Positions 1-9,538 of a DNA stretch of 64,000 bases are shown here, piece after piece. This DNA comes from Flectobacillus rivi. Its GTDB lineage: Bacteria; Bacteroidota; Bacteroidia; Cytophagales; Spirosomataceae. The stretch is taken from contig NZ_JASHIE010000001.1 in the NCBI RefSeq assembly GCF_030056655.1, forward strand, positions 434,001 through 498,000. Direction: 5' to 3'. Numbering within the stretch: position 1 is the stretch's first letter; every line of letters starts with the position of its first letter. The notes under the pieces were generated by a model, which worked only from the letters and a program-made list of their open reading frames with translations, was not told the DNA's origin and made no database searches. Position numbers and translations under genes: made by a program.

Positions 1-3000
1 CTATTTAATGCTATGGTTTTGTTTAAATTGGTATTACTTAATATGGCCGTAAATGCACCAACACCTCCAGATGCTTGCACATTGAGCTTAGCCGTGTTTG
101 TACCATAACAAATAGGTATAGACTTGCTAACTTGAGCCAATATGGCTGCAGGCCATTTGAGCTCGACTAATCGAACGGTATCTTGGCAACCTTTGCGGTC
201 CACTACTTTATAGGTGTATTGCCCTTGTGTTAGGCCAATAAATCGATCACTTGATTGCTTTGTTGCATTATCTTGCCAATAAATATTGCCTCCATTTCCT
301 CCTGTAGCCTTAAGTTGTACAATTCCATTTGACTCACCTAGGCATAAAGGATTAGATTTTGATAATAGACTTAAGTCTAGGAGGGCTGGCTCTGTAGCTG
401 ATAGTTGTGAGGTGGCTAAGCACTTATTGGCATCTTTTACCCAAAAATTGTAAAGCCCCTCTTTGAGTCCTGTAAATAAACTATCACTAAAGTAATTCGT
501 ACTGTCTTTGGAGTAGATATAACTCTTTATACCGCCAGTTACTTTCAACAAAATAGCGCCATTGTTTTCTCCGAAGCATCTAATAGTATCCTGATAAATT
601 GGCGTAATTACCAACTTGTCAGGCTGAGCAACTTTGATGCTAGTTCTTAATTTGCAGTTATTAAAATCATACACAGTCACTGTGTAATTATTTGATTTTA
701 GCTTCGAAAAAATACCCGTTGATTCAAAAGTCTCTGTTATTTCTTGATTTTGAAGCGAATAACGATAAGGTGGAGTAGCCTGTAAACCAAGCACTTGCAC
801 TTGTCCTGTCAAGTCTCCAAAACAGTCGTTTTCTTTGATAGTAATCTTATTCTGTAATTGTGTAGGTTGTGTCAAAGTGTAATTTATTGTATCTACACAA
901 TTGTGGCTGTCAAGCACATAAAAGGTATATGCTTTGGCAAATAAATTGGACAATTCTTTTATATAATTCGTTCCATCGACCTCACTGATAAGCCCTTCAA
1001 AATTTACGCGGTAATTCGGCGTTCCTCCATTTACTGTGATGTTTATTTTGCCATTGCCATCACCATAACATAATGGCATAGTACCAACACTCACTGTTTT
1101 GATTTTACTTGGCTCGGTTAGTACTATATTACTGATGGTTGCCGAGCAGCCTTTTCGGTCAGTCACTTTTATGGAATAACTACCATCGGGAAGATTATTA
1201 AAATAGGTACTATTTTGACTACGGTTTTGGTAATCAATAGTATAAATATTACCGTTATTACCACCCGTAGATGCTACTTCAATGATACCATCTTTTGATT
1301 TATAACATAAAGGATTCTTAAAATCCTTCTGCGTTATTTCTAGTAAATTAGGCTCAGTCAAGCTTAAGGTCTTCTCTGTTTTACATTGATTTATATCTTT
1401 TGCATAAATTGTATAGTTACCTTTTCCTAAACCCCCGAAACTATTACTAGAGACATAATTTGTACCATCCAAGGAGTAACTATAGGTTGGAGTACCTCCT
1501 TGTGTAGGAATGGATATGACGCCGTTAGTTTCTCCAAAGCAACGAATTGTATCTTGATAATACGGATTGATCACCAGTTGAGGTGGCTCTATCAAAGTAA
1601 TCGTTTTAGTACTTATACAATTGTTAGCATCTTTTACCCATAACGTATAATCTCCTTTTTTGAGGTTCTCAAAATTCGTTTCGCTTTGATAGCTTTGGTT
1701 ATCTTTTGAAAAACGGTAGGGAGAAACGCCGCCTGTTGCACTCGTAAAAATTTTACCTGTTGCATCTCCAAAGCAAAGATTATCATTTTTAGAAAGCTCT
1801 TCTACCAACAGGGCTGGTTCTGAAATTATGATGTGAAGACTATCCTGACAACCTAAGGCGTTGGTTGTTGTTAATTTATAAGTACCCTTGCTTAAACCTT
1901 CAAACCTGCCTGAGCTTTGCCAAACGCCGTTATTTATACTATACTGAAAGGGTGATTGATTATTGTTTCCACTCACTGTAATGACACCAGAGTTTCCTCC
2001 ATAACAAAGGACATCAGATTTACCCGTCAGCTGTAAGTCTGCTCGATTTTGTTCTTTTAGCTCTACACTCAATACATATTTACAACTTTGTGGAGTATCT
2101 CTGATTTCTATCGCATATACATTAGGTGAAAGATTGTTAAAGGTCGAATTACTGGTTTCGGGATTATTATTCAATTTATACAAATAACCACCATTTCCTC
2201 CTGCTACATTTACGACCGAAATATTACCATCTGAGTAAGTACAATTAATTCCCGAGACTTGATAATTTGCCTTTATCCCGTTCGGAGCAGAGAGGTCAAT
2301 ATTTTTTCTATAGTAGCACAGTTCATCGCTAACGGTAACCACATACGTTCCTGAGAATAGACCCGAAAATTGCGAATTAGGTGAAGCTGTCTGTTGGGTT
2401 GACAATTGATAGTTGTATCCATTTCGACCTCCTTGTACATTCGTTATAGTAATGACTCCATCATTAGAATTACAGGTACTTGGAAATGACTTATTGACAT
2501 CAAAAGTTATTTTTGAATTTTTGGGAATAATAGTAACAGTATAATTCTTACTACACCCTCTTACATCTGTTGCTGTAACACGGTAATCACCGGCAGTTAA
2601 CTCATTAAAATAACCAGATAAATTATTTATTGGATTGACAGGGCTTCCAAGACTGTTATTCCCATTGAGTGTGTAACTAAACCCACCATTTGAGCCTGTT
2701 GCCAAAACTTTGGCTTCTCCCTTTGAATAGTAGTCACAGTCTACATCTTTTTTCATCAAAGTAGAAAAGGTAATATCCGAAGGCTGGGTTAGGTTAATTC
2801 CTCCAAGACTAAAACTACAGTTGTTTGCATCCTTACCATAAACGGTGTAGCTACCCGCAGTTAACTGCTCAAAGCTAGGATTAGCTTGTAAGTTGTTTGT
2901 ACTTAAACCAACCCAGTAAGGCGCAGTTCCTCCTTGACTATTAACCACTATTTTTCCTGATTTATTTTCAAAACAAGAAAGGTTCTCTGTCAAAGCCAAA

Positions 3001-5110
3001 GAAATTGTATAAGCTTGAGCAGGTTGGGATACAGTCGTTTGAACAGATTTTTGACAATTGTTCCCATCTTTTACGACAAAAGAATAGGTGCCACTTGTCA
3101 AATTATTGAAAGTATTGGACGTTTGAAAAATACTTCCATTAACAGCATAGCTATAACTGCCGACGCCACCTGTAGTTTGGAGAGTTACAACACCATCGTT
3201 ACCTTGATAGCATTTTACAGCTGATACGGAGTTGATTGTAAAAGTAATGTCCGTAGGCTGAGTGATAGTTTTACTAGTACTTGTTGTAATACAGGCATTT
3301 GCATCTTTTATCCACACTTTATAGTCTCCAATAGTCAGAGCACTAAATGTATCATTATTTTGATAAATATTGCCATCCAAAGAATACTGATATGGTCCGG
3401 TTCCTCCTAAGGGCAAACCTTTTATTGCGCCTGAATTTCCTCCAAAGCAAAGGACTTGACTAAGAATATCCAGATTAGCTGAAAGTGCTGTTGGTTCGGT
3501 AACCTGTACGCTCTTTTGTAATATACAGTTGTTGGCATCTTTTAAGGAGATAAGATAATTTCCTGCTTTGAGACTTGTAAACTGATTTGACGTAATAAAA
3601 TTGACATTATCTATCGAATAGAGATAGCTTCCTACCCCACCACCGGCATTGGCGATAATTGAGCCAGTTGCTTCGCTATTACATTTTACAGCTATACTTT
3701 GAAAGCTCATTTCCAAGGCTGAAGGTTCTGTCAAGGTACTTGAGCTCCCCTGCAAACTTTTAACACAACCTTTAATATCTCTTACATAAACCGAATACGC
3801 TCCTGCTTTTAATCCCGAAAAAATATTGCTACTTTGGTAATTAGTTACCTCCAGACTATAGGTATAACCTCCGTTACCACCTGAGGCCTGAGTCGTAAGT
3901 TGTCCTGTTGATGCTCCATTGCAGAGAATATCTTGCTTCTGGGTGACGCTTACAACTATACTACTGGCTTCTAGTAATTCAACTTGCATACTAGCTACAC
4001 ATTGGTGACCATCCTGTACTTGAACGGTGTATTGTCCTGCTCGTAGGTCTGAAATCGTATTATTAGAGTTGTAATTGGTTTGGGTACTCAATTTGTAACT
4101 ATAGGGCGATATTCCTCCTGATGCGTTGATGACGAGTTGACCGGTACTACTGCCATTACAATCTATATCTTGCTTACTTTGAAGTGTGGCTAGCAATACT
4201 GAGGGTTCTGTAATAGTAGTAATGCCTGATTCTTTGATACATCCATTAGCATCTTTAACCCATACTTTATAATTGCCTGTACCTAAATTGCTTCTTATTG
4301 CATTGTTTGAATAATTGGTATTGTCCAAAGAATATTCATATGGAGCAATGCCCCCTGATGCACCTAATAAAAGGACTCCATCTTTTTTTCCGTTACAAGA
4401 TATTTGGTTTTGAATAGTTACAGTAGGAATCACTTCACTAGGCTGAGTAATCGTTCCAGAGGTTGTTGCTGTACAAACATTATCCTTGATAACAATCTGG
4501 TAGTTCCCGGCTGAAAGTCCCTGTATTTGAGCAGTTGAAGTATAATTTAAACCTCCATCGATGGAGTACTGAAACCCTCCATTGGGAGTAGAATTAGATG
4601 TGTTTATGTTAAGAATACCATTATTTCCTCCAAAGCAAGTTACATTCGAAACCGTGATTGATGGTGGTAACAGCTTACTGTCAGAGTTGATGGTTAATCC
4701 ATTATTGGTACTTACACAACCACTCAAATCCTTAACATAGCCCATGTAAGTACCAGTAGATAAATTTTCGAATTGAGGGTTAGAAATATAATTCTGTCCA
4801 TCTATTGAATAACGATAAGAACCCGTTCCTCCTGAAGCAGAAAAGGTAATTCGTCCATTTTTTTGATTAAAACATGTTTCATTTTGGACGGAACTTGATA
4901 ACGACAATGGGCTATTACCACTTACAATCGCGGATATTGTTGACTCACAGCCGGAAGCATCTCTTACTCTAATCGTATAATTCCCCGGGGCTAAACCTGT
5001 AAACGTATTATTGGTTTGAAAGCTTCCGTTATTCAATGAATAGCTAAATGGCGCTTGTCCTCCATTGGTTAATACATTAATGCTACCTGAGTTGACACCA
5101 GCACATCCAG
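1..5110 (-). repeat. Tandem array of about 21 SprB-type coding repeats
   Basis: The block encoding V-K-D-A-N-x-C recurs about every 235 bp on the minus strand, near 4955, 4720, 4480, 4240, 4005, 3770, 3535, 3300, 3060, 2825, 2560, 2315, 2085, 1850, 1625, 1390, 1155, 900, 655, 425 and 190. Units share protein pattern but are diverged in DNA, so this is an old domain array rather than a recent DNA duplication. A few spacings near 2.3-2.8 kb are longer because of small insertions. Confidence 0.85.
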
Positions 5111-6254
5111 AATTGACAACTGTAGTTGATAAAGAAATATCCTCAACTACTTGTAGCTTTTGATATACATTTAAAGCCCCATCGATTGTTGCACTTACAT
5201 AATGTATCCCTGAACTAGAAGGATTGAGTTTTACGCCTGTACGATAAGGCAATACGGAGCTATTATCTAAACTACCTGTCGTAGTGGTATATTTTACAAA
5301 TCTATCAAGTTTGCCATATTCTACGCCATCAACATAAATATGATAAGCACTTTCATCGAAGCTAATTTTATAGGTACTATTGCTAAAATTCCCGTCAAAA
5401 TGACTAATATCAAAATCCCCTAAATAATTACGTTTCCAGATTTCAAAACTATTATTAGTAATAAAGCGGACTTGCACTCCTCCTACTCCAAAGGTGAAGT
5501 CAAATCCGCTCGTATTACTGCCATTATGTTTGTACTCAATAGAATATGGTGTAGACCCTGAATAATAGGCATTAGCTGTAAGTTTCAAAAAATTTGAAGT
5601 GTTTATCTGCCCAGATGAAATTTGATAGCTTGTTGGATTACCTGCAAAATAACTTGAAAAGTCTCCAGTTGATATAGGTGTTCCATTTACCTTAAATGTT
5701 CCTAAGCTTATTGGGTCTCCTGTAGTAATATCTATCACGGTTGCCATCAACACGTGGGCGTTAATAGAAATTGGCTCACATTTTCCAATTTGTACAGGAG
5801 TTGAAAGCTTATCGTATGCAGGCAATGAATAGGTGGATCCAATACCGTTACTCTGATAGCTACTTCCTTTGGGTATTTCGATATAAACATAGTCGTCAGA
5901 TACAATCATTGGATCTGATGTTTCGTTGAGACATACATCCTTGACCACTAATACGTCGTTAGGCTTTAAGAAGCCAAACTCTATGGCAGCGCTGTAAAAA
6001 CCACCCCGAGTACCACCCCCAACGTAAAAAAACGAGTTAGCATACCCAGCGCCCATAAAGTAATCTTGTCCCTCTATGAGCTTTATCCCATTTTTATAAA
6101 ATTCGTAGCAATTTCTGTCAGTGGACAACATTTGTCTCACTACGATACTTCGGTCCGTAAATTTCTTTAAATCCAAGACTGGTTTGTTTACTTGAGACAA
6201 ACCAGTCTTTACTAATGTTAAACCAAACATTAATAGGAGTAGTAATTTTTTCAT
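1..6254 (-). CDS. Giant SprB-repeat surface adhesin-like protein (3' end outside window)
   Basis: The frame is open from the ATG at 6254 to the window edge, giving at least 2084 residues with no stop. The first 21 residues form a signal peptide (MKK, a leucine run, ending near GLSQ). Residues about 22-380 are a non-repetitive region containing a beta-rich stretch. From about residue 383 onward the protein is a tandem array of roughly 78-residue modules with the SprB-repeat pattern: Cys, then GG..P..YS(I/L)DG, then (L)xAGxYtixVKDanxC. SprB of Flavobacterium is a cell-surface gliding adhesin exported by the type IX system, so surface attachment or gliding is the likely role. The expected C-terminal sorting domain would lie beyond the window. 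It is transcribed after the lipoprotein at 6284-7474 with a 29-bp gap. Function is inferred from repeats only. Confidence 0.85.
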   Translation of the reverse strand, partial: MKKLLLLLMFGLTLVKTGLSQVNKPVLDLKKFTDRSIVVRQMLSTDRNCYEFYKNGIKLIEGQDYFMGAGYANSFFYVGGGTRGGFYSAAIEFGFLKPNDVLVVKDVCLNETSDPMIVSDDYVYIEIPKGSSYQSNGIGSTYSLPAYDKLSTPVQIGKCEPISINAHVLMATVIDITTGDPISLGTFKVNGTPISTGDFSSYFAGNPTSYQISSGQINTSNFLKLTANAYYSGSTPYSIEYKHNGSNTSGFDFTFGVGGVQVRFITNNSFEIWKRNYLGDFDISHFDGNFSNSTYKISFDESAYHIYVDGVEYGKLDRFVKYTTTTGSLDNSSVLPYRTGVKLNPSSSGIHYVSATIDGALNVYQKLQVVEDISLSTTVVNSGCAGVNSGSINVLTNGGQAPFSYSLNNGSFQTNNTFTGLAPGNYTIRVRDASGCESTISAIVSGNSPLSLSSSVQNETCFNQKNGRITFSASGGTGSYRYSIDGQNYISNPQFENLSTGTYMGYVKDLSGCVSTNNGLTINSDSKLLPPSITVSNVTCFGGNNGILNINTSNSTPNGGFQYSIDGGLNYTSTAQIQGLSAGNYQIVIKDNVCTATTSGTITQPSEVIPTVTIQNQISCNGKKDGVLLLGASGGIAPYEYSLDNTNYSNNAIRSNLGTGNYKVWVKDANGCIKESGITTITEPSVLLATLQSKQDIDCNGSSTGQLVINASGGISPYSYKLSTQTNYNSNNTISDLRAGQYTVQVQDGHQCVASMQVELLEASSIVVSVTQKQDILCNGASTGQLTTQASGGNGGYTYSLEVTNYQSSNIFSGLKAGAYSVYVRDIKGCVKSLQGSSSTLTEPSALEMSFQSIAVKCNSEATGSIIANAGGGVGSYLYSIDNVNFITSNQFTSLKAGNYLISLKDANNCILQKSVQVTEPTALSANLDILSQVLCFGGNSGAIKGLPLGGTGPYQYSLDGNIYQNNDTFSALTIGDYKVWIKDANACITTSTSKTITQPTDITFTINSVSAVKCYQGNDGVVTLQTTGGVGSYSYAVNGSIFQTSNTFNNLTSGTYSFVVKDGNNCQKSVQTTVSQPAQAYTISLALTENLSCFENKSGKIVVNSQGGTAPYWVGLSTNNLQANPSFEQLTAGSYTVYGKDANNCSFSLGGINLTQPSDITFSTLMKKDVDCDYYSKGEAKVLATGSNGGFSYTLNGNNSLGSPVNPINNLSGYFNELTAGDYRVTATDVRGCSKNYTVTIIPKNSKITFDVNKSFPSTCNSNDGVITITNVQGGRNGYNYQLSTQQTASPNSQFSGLFSGTYVVTVSDELCYYRKNIDLSAPNGIKANYQVSGINCTYSDGNISVVNVAGGNGGYLYKLNNNPETSNSTFNNLSPNVYAIEIRDTPQSCKYVLSVELKEQNRADLQLTGKSDVLCYGGNSGVITVSGNNNQSPFQYSINNGVWQSSGRFEGLSKGTYKLTTTNALGCQDSLHIIISEPALLVEELSKNDNLCFGDATGKIFTSATGGVSPYRFSKDNQSYQSETNFENLKKGDYTLWVKDANNCISTKTITLIEPPQLVINPYYQDTIRCFGETNGVISIPTQGGTPTYSYSLDGTNYVSSNSFGGLGKGNYTIYAKDINQCKTEKTLSLTEPNLLEITQKDFKNPLCYKSKDGIIEVASTGGNNGNIYTIDYQNRSQNSTYFNNLPDGSYSIKVTDRKGCSATISNIVLTEPSKIKTVSVGTMPLCYGDGNGKINITVNGGTPNYRVNFEGLISEVDGTNYIKELSNLFAKAYTFYVLDSHNCVDTINYTLTQPTQLQNKITIKENDCFGDLTGQVQVLGLQATPPYRYSLQNQEITETFESTGIFSKLKSNNYTVTVYDFNNCKLRTSIKVAQPDKLVITPIYQDTIRCFGENNGAILLKVTGGIKSYIYSKDSTNYFSDSLFTGLKEGLYNFWVKDANKCLATSQLSATEPALLDLSLLSKSNPLCLGESNGIVQLKATGGNGGNIYWQDNATKQSSDRFIGLTQGQYTYKVVDRKGCQDTVRLVELKWPAAILAQVSKSIPICYGTNTAKLNVQASGGVGAFTAILSNTNLNKTIALN

Positions 6255-6283
6255 TGATATAATAGCAAGATATTATTAGGAAA

Positions 6284-7474
6284 TTATTCGATTGTTAACA
6301 CAAATCGTGTATTAATACTGTAGAGAATCGCACTCTCATTACTTAGTATTAGGTTTATATGATATATTCCCTTTGTTTTTGGTATTTCAAAACTCAAACG
6401 CTTATTTACAGCATTGTAAAGGGCATTTTGTACAATAGTTTCCGTTTCATTTTGAAGTTGAACTTGATAAAATCTTGACTGAACTTTTTCGAAGTTCAAG
6501 GCTGTAAATACCAAAGTATTACCTTGTTTGACCTTGGTTCCTGAATACTTTTCTGTATCAACTAAATAGGGCATATCGTTGCGATATACGACAAGAGAAT
6601 GATCGGTTAAATTACTCTCTTTTGTTAGTGTCATATTGGTAATTTTCACTCTATATTCTCCCTCCTTTATAGAATTCGGAATCCTACACTCAATAGTCTG
6701 ACCATCAGAATTTGCAGGAAGAGAATGAGAATATTCTTTTCCATCTTTTCCAACTAAGATTACATTGTAGGTATAATTTTTAGAAAAATATTTTCCGTAT
6801 ATTCTAATACTTTCTTCCTGAATCACATTCCAATAATCAATTGAATCGATATGAGGTGAAGGATACTCTATGACGATAGACTTACTGTAATTGCTAGATT
6901 TATTTCTAACTTTTAATAGTAAGGTATAATTTCCTGGCATTACATCATCAAGCGAGGAGGCATATACATGTGAAGAATCGATCAACTCTGTTTTCAATAA
7001 TATTTCTTTGCTAGAATTGACTATTGATGCTTGAACTTCTACCGGGTTCAAGCCAAAATCACGTCCTATAATCATGAAACTTTTACCTGCTTCAAGGGTA
7101 TCTTTACTTACTCCAGTAATTACTGGAGTAGGCTGCTCCATGGTATTTATACTAACTTCATATATTATTTTTTGTCCAGACTTCGACACTAATGTATAAT
7201 ATACAGGTACAGAAAAGTTTTGTGCTTGAGTACTAGAAGGGATTACTGTACTTGCATTTTTTGTTAGGATTGTAGGAACTATTGAACTTAAATCTGTCTG
7301 GTATGGAACCCAAAGAAGTACCTTTCTTTCAGCTTCTAGAATTTCTGTTTTAAGAATAAGAGTTCTTCCTAATGATACGGAGCTAATGGTAGGTAAAATA
7401 TCAATCTTATCTTCAACGGATTTGCAGGAGTGTAGGAAGAATACAATTACAAATAAATGTAGTTTTATTTTCAT
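6284..7474 (-). CDS. TIG/IPT-fold lipoprotein
   Basis: The 396-residue product starts with a short hydrophobic segment ending in the lipobox L-H-S-C (Cys17), so it should be a lipid-anchored envelope protein. Residues about 112-200 read P-x-I-x-G-V-S-K-D-T-L-E-A-G-K, then G-R-D-F-G, which is the signature of an IPT/TIG immunoglobulin-like fold. A second similar block follows at about 205-300 (I-x-S-I-D-Y, then I-Y-G-K-Y-F). The gene ends 29 bp before the start of the SprB-repeat protein on the same strand, so the two are probably co-transcribed and this lipoprotein may help present or anchor the giant protein. The start is an ATG directly before the signal peptide. No enzymatic motif is seen. 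Confidence 0.7.
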   Translation of the reverse strand: MKIKLHLFVIVFFLHSCKSVEDKIDILPTISSVSLGRTLILKTEILEAERKVLLWVPYQTDLSSIVPTILTKNASTVIPSSTQAQNFSVPVYYTLVSKSGQKIIYEVSINTMEQPTPVITGVSKDTLEAGKSFMIIGRDFGLNPVEVQASIVNSSKEILLKTELIDSSHVYASSLDDVMPGNYTLLLKVRNKSSNYSKSIVIEYPSPHIDSIDYWNVIQEESIRIYGKYFSKNYTYNVILVGKDGKEYSHSLPANSDGQTIECRIPNSIKEGEYRVKITNMTLTKESNLTDHSLVVYRNDMPYLVDTEKYSGTKVKQGNTLVFTALNFEKVQSRFYQVQLQNETETIVQNALYNAVNKRLSFEIPKTKGIYHINLILSNESAILYSINTRFVLTIE

Positions 7475-8164
7475 AAAATATTATTAAGTTCAATTTTAAT
7501 AAGCAAAACTATAAAAACAAAAATAATCACTTCTCTATTATGATTGCATATTAATGAGACTTTAATATTGTGGTAATGTCTCAAATCTATTATATAATTG
7601 AGTAAACGGTCATATATTTAACATTTAAGTAGGTTTATATACGTTCGTTAATTTTCTAGTGAAGATGAATTATCTGTTTTTGTAAGAAAAATTTGCCATG
7701 TAATTTTATTTATTAATCTTAAAATGATAAAGAATAACTTTAAGTCCCTCTCTAAAACAGTGGAGTGCTGAGGAAATATCCCCTATCTAGACACCTAAAC
7801 AAGGATGTAGCACAACTCTTTCAGGAAAGTAATTTAGCAAAATGGAGATTGCTGGAAAGGATTCTATTACTGGAACAACACTCGAAAAAAGAAGAATAAC
7901 AGTTGTGAAACAATATGAAGTTTTATTCAGATGTTGTATTGGGATTACATTAATAGGAAGTAGAAGTGACAGGTAAATCAGCAAAATGGAAATTATTCAT
8001 ACAACAGTATCTATCCTTCTGTAAGCATCTGACTTTCAATATCAATATTTAAGAAGACACCATTGTATGAACACTCTCCAAGTTTACAAATATGAGACAG
8101 TAGCTAAGCAACGAGGATTTACAGTTTATTACCTACCTTAATTGGTAATAGTAACTTTACTTAT
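7475..8164. other. 690-bp gap with possible decayed coding sequence
   Basis: No intact gene is seen. On the plus strand a 47-codon open stretch at 7756-7899 reads like an amphipathic helical protein end (V-L-R-K-Y-P-L, then L-L-E-R-I-L-L-L-E-Q, stop). Another piece at about 8069-8143 encodes M-N-T-L-Q-V-Y-K-Y-E-T-V-A-K-Q-R-G-F. Both are less AT-rich than the surrounding spacer, but they are broken by stops in all frames, so remnants of one inactivated gene are possible. The family could not be identified. Confidence 0.3.
7504..7525 (-). promoter_or_regulatory. Candidate promoter -7 boxes upstream of the lipoprotein/SprB operon
   Basis: On the minus strand TAGTTTTG (7511-7504) and TATTTTTG (7525-7518) both fit the Bacteroidota -7 consensus TAnnTTTG and lie 30-50 bp upstream of the ATG at 7474. 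No convincing TTTG -33 element is placed at the usual spacing, so the choice between them is open. Confidence 0.35.
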
Positions 8165-8611
8165 CTACCTCTTCGCCTTTCTTTGAGATAAATAAACTTT
8201 TGAATCCAAATCTTTACTATATAATAACATCACTTGATTCATGGTTCGATTGCCATTTGATGTCCAAAAAGCAACACTTCTTTCGGTCATGTATTTAATA
8301 GTACTATCCGAATAGGGCGTAACCACTTGAATAAATCTATCTCCATAATTACGATATACTTTGTCGCCTTGCGAATAGCCCCAAAGTCCATCTTTGGGTA
8401 TCTCCTTACGACTTCTATCACGCATAACCAATGTGAGGTTCTTATTAAATATCCCTCCATTTCTAATCGACTTCAACGAAGCTAAGGTATCTCCTTGCTG
8501 GGTTTTGAATTGAGTACTTTTATAGTATAACACATACGGATTAACATCTCGTTGACAGGCGCTAAACACCAGTCCTATGAGCATGATACATAAGTAAGCA
8601 AGTATTTTCAT
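8165..8611 (-). CDS. Small lipoprotein of unknown function
   Basis: This 148-residue product has a classic lipoprotein signal (MKILAYLCIMLIGLVFSAC, lipobox F-S-A-C, Cys19). The mature part is basic at its C-terminus (Q-R-K-A-K-R) and contains S-V-A-F-W-T-S-N-G and a L-W-G-Y-S stretch, with no motif I can assign. It stands alone, convergent with nothing on the left and divergent from the TetR operon on the right. The start is the only ATG before the signal peptide. It appears intact. Confidence 0.6.
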   Translation of the reverse strand: MKILAYLCIMLIGLVFSACQRDVNPYVLYYKSTQFKTQQGDTLASLKSIRNGGIFNKNLTLVMRDRSRKEIPKDGLWGYSQGDKVYRNYGDRFIQVVTPYSDSTIKYMTERSVAFWTSNGNRTMNQVMLLYSKDLDSKVYLSQRKAKR

Positions 8612-8795
8612 TTGTATCCATATTTAGGTTGAAAAGCTCTTTATTTGAAAGACGAAATACTTCCCTCGGCTTCTCTACTAATTTATCACATTTTAAATAA
8701 AATACAACAAAAACTTTCAATTATTATATTATTAGATTTTCTGATTCTCATCCAACCGTGTCATTCATTTTTATTTTCGAAAAAGTAAAAAAGTA

Positions 8796-8827
8796 TTTGC
8801 AAAATAATACCGAACGGTATATTTTTG
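8796..8827 (+). promoter_or_regulatory. Promoter with embedded TetR-type operator
   Basis: TTTG (8796-8799), a 20-bp spacer and TATTTTTG (8820-8827) form an ideal Bacteroidota -33/-7 promoter. The spacer carries the palindrome ATACCG-AA-CGGTAT (8807-8820), abutting the -7 box, about 80 bp upstream of the TetR start. A bound dimer would block the promoter, which points to autorepression by the adjacent TetR protein. A near copy lies at 9505-9518. Confidence 0.8.
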
Positions 8828-8900
8828 TTTCAAAATTATTAATAAGCCTTTCCTTAAACTCAATAATTCATTAGTTAACAAGTATTTGAAGTACCTTATC

Positions 8901-9485
8901 ATGGGAAAAGCCGAACGTACCAAACAGTTTATCATAGAAAAAACCGCAACTCTGTTCAATACCAAAGGTATTGCGGCTACTTCTTTGCTGGATATGACCG
9001 AGGCTACAGGGCTAACCAAAGGGAGTATTTACGGCAACTTTAAAAACAAAGATGAAGTGGCGCTTGAGGTCTTCCGCTATAATCTCAAAAAAGTCACTGG
9101 ACTTGTTTCGGAAGAAATGGCACGAGAATCAACTTTTAGGGGTAAAATTCTTTGCTATCCACGTATTTATACTTTATTTGATGACCCTAGATTTCCAGTG
9201 GGCGGCTGCGTGATTCTCAATACTGCTGTTGAGGTAGACGACACCCATCCATTAATGTGCGAAGAGGTTAGCAAAGCGATTAATTCATGGAAAAATACAC
9301 TTGTTTTTTTGATTAATGAAGGCATACAAGCTGGTGAATTTAGTACTGAAAACAATGCAGAGGATTTAGCACTACAAATTATAGCCACCATTGAAGGAGC
9401 GGTTATGCTTACCAAAGTCAGTGGTAAAATAGCCTATATGCAAAGTCTCATGAAAACCGTTGAAAACTTAATAAACTCATTTTAA
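8901..9485 (+). CDS. TetR/AcrR-family transcriptional repressor
   Basis: From the ATG at 8901 the product is 194 residues, the usual TetR length. An upstream in-frame TTG at 8886 is possible but less likely. The N-terminal DNA-binding domain is clear: R-T-K-Q-F-I-I-E-K, then S-L-L-D-M-T-E-A-T-G-L, then T-K-G-S-I-Y-G-N-F-K-N-K-D-E (helix-turn-helix at about residues 28-50). The C-terminal ligand-binding half contains G-G-C, as in TetR members that sense small electrophiles or lipids, but the ligand cannot be predicted. It heads an operon with an SDR and a FabF homologue. Matching palindromes precede both this gene and the SDR gene, so it probably controls itself and the two enzymes. Confidence 0.9.
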   Translation: MGKAERTKQFIIEKTATLFNTKGIAATSLLDMTEATGLTKGSIYGNFKNKDEVALEVFRYNLKKVTGLVSEEMARESTFRGKILCYPRIYTLFDDPRFPVGGCVILNTAVEVDDTHPLMCEEVSKAINSWKNTLVFLINEGIQAGEFSTENNAEDLALQIIATIEGAVMLTKVSGKIAYMQSLMKTVENLINSF

Positions 9486-9491
9486 TATTTT

Positions 9492-9523
9492 TTTACACAA
9501 AAATATACCATTCGGTATATTTC
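9492..9523 (+). promoter_or_regulatory. Second TetR-type operator and weak internal promoter
   Basis: ATACCATTCGGTAT (9505-9518; arms extend to TATACC/GGTATA at 9504-9519) matches the reverse complement of the 8807-8820 operator with one mismatch. It overlaps a -7-like box TATATTTC (9516-9523). A T-rich -33 candidate lies 20 bp upstream (9492-9495), giving the same layout as the first site. It lies 20 bp before the SDR start codon. Confidence 0.65.
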
Positions 9524-9538
9524 AAAACAAGCAATCAA

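Noticed and set aside
1..5110. Regularly spaced repeats considered as a CRISPR array
   Set aside because: The repeats are about 235 bp apart, diverged in DNA and in frame within one coding sequence; they encode SprB-type domains.
7787..7984. 65-codon minus-strand hydrophobic ORF
   Set aside because: Lies antisense to the more protein-like plus-strand segments, with no signal or motif; judged a shadow of decayed sequence.
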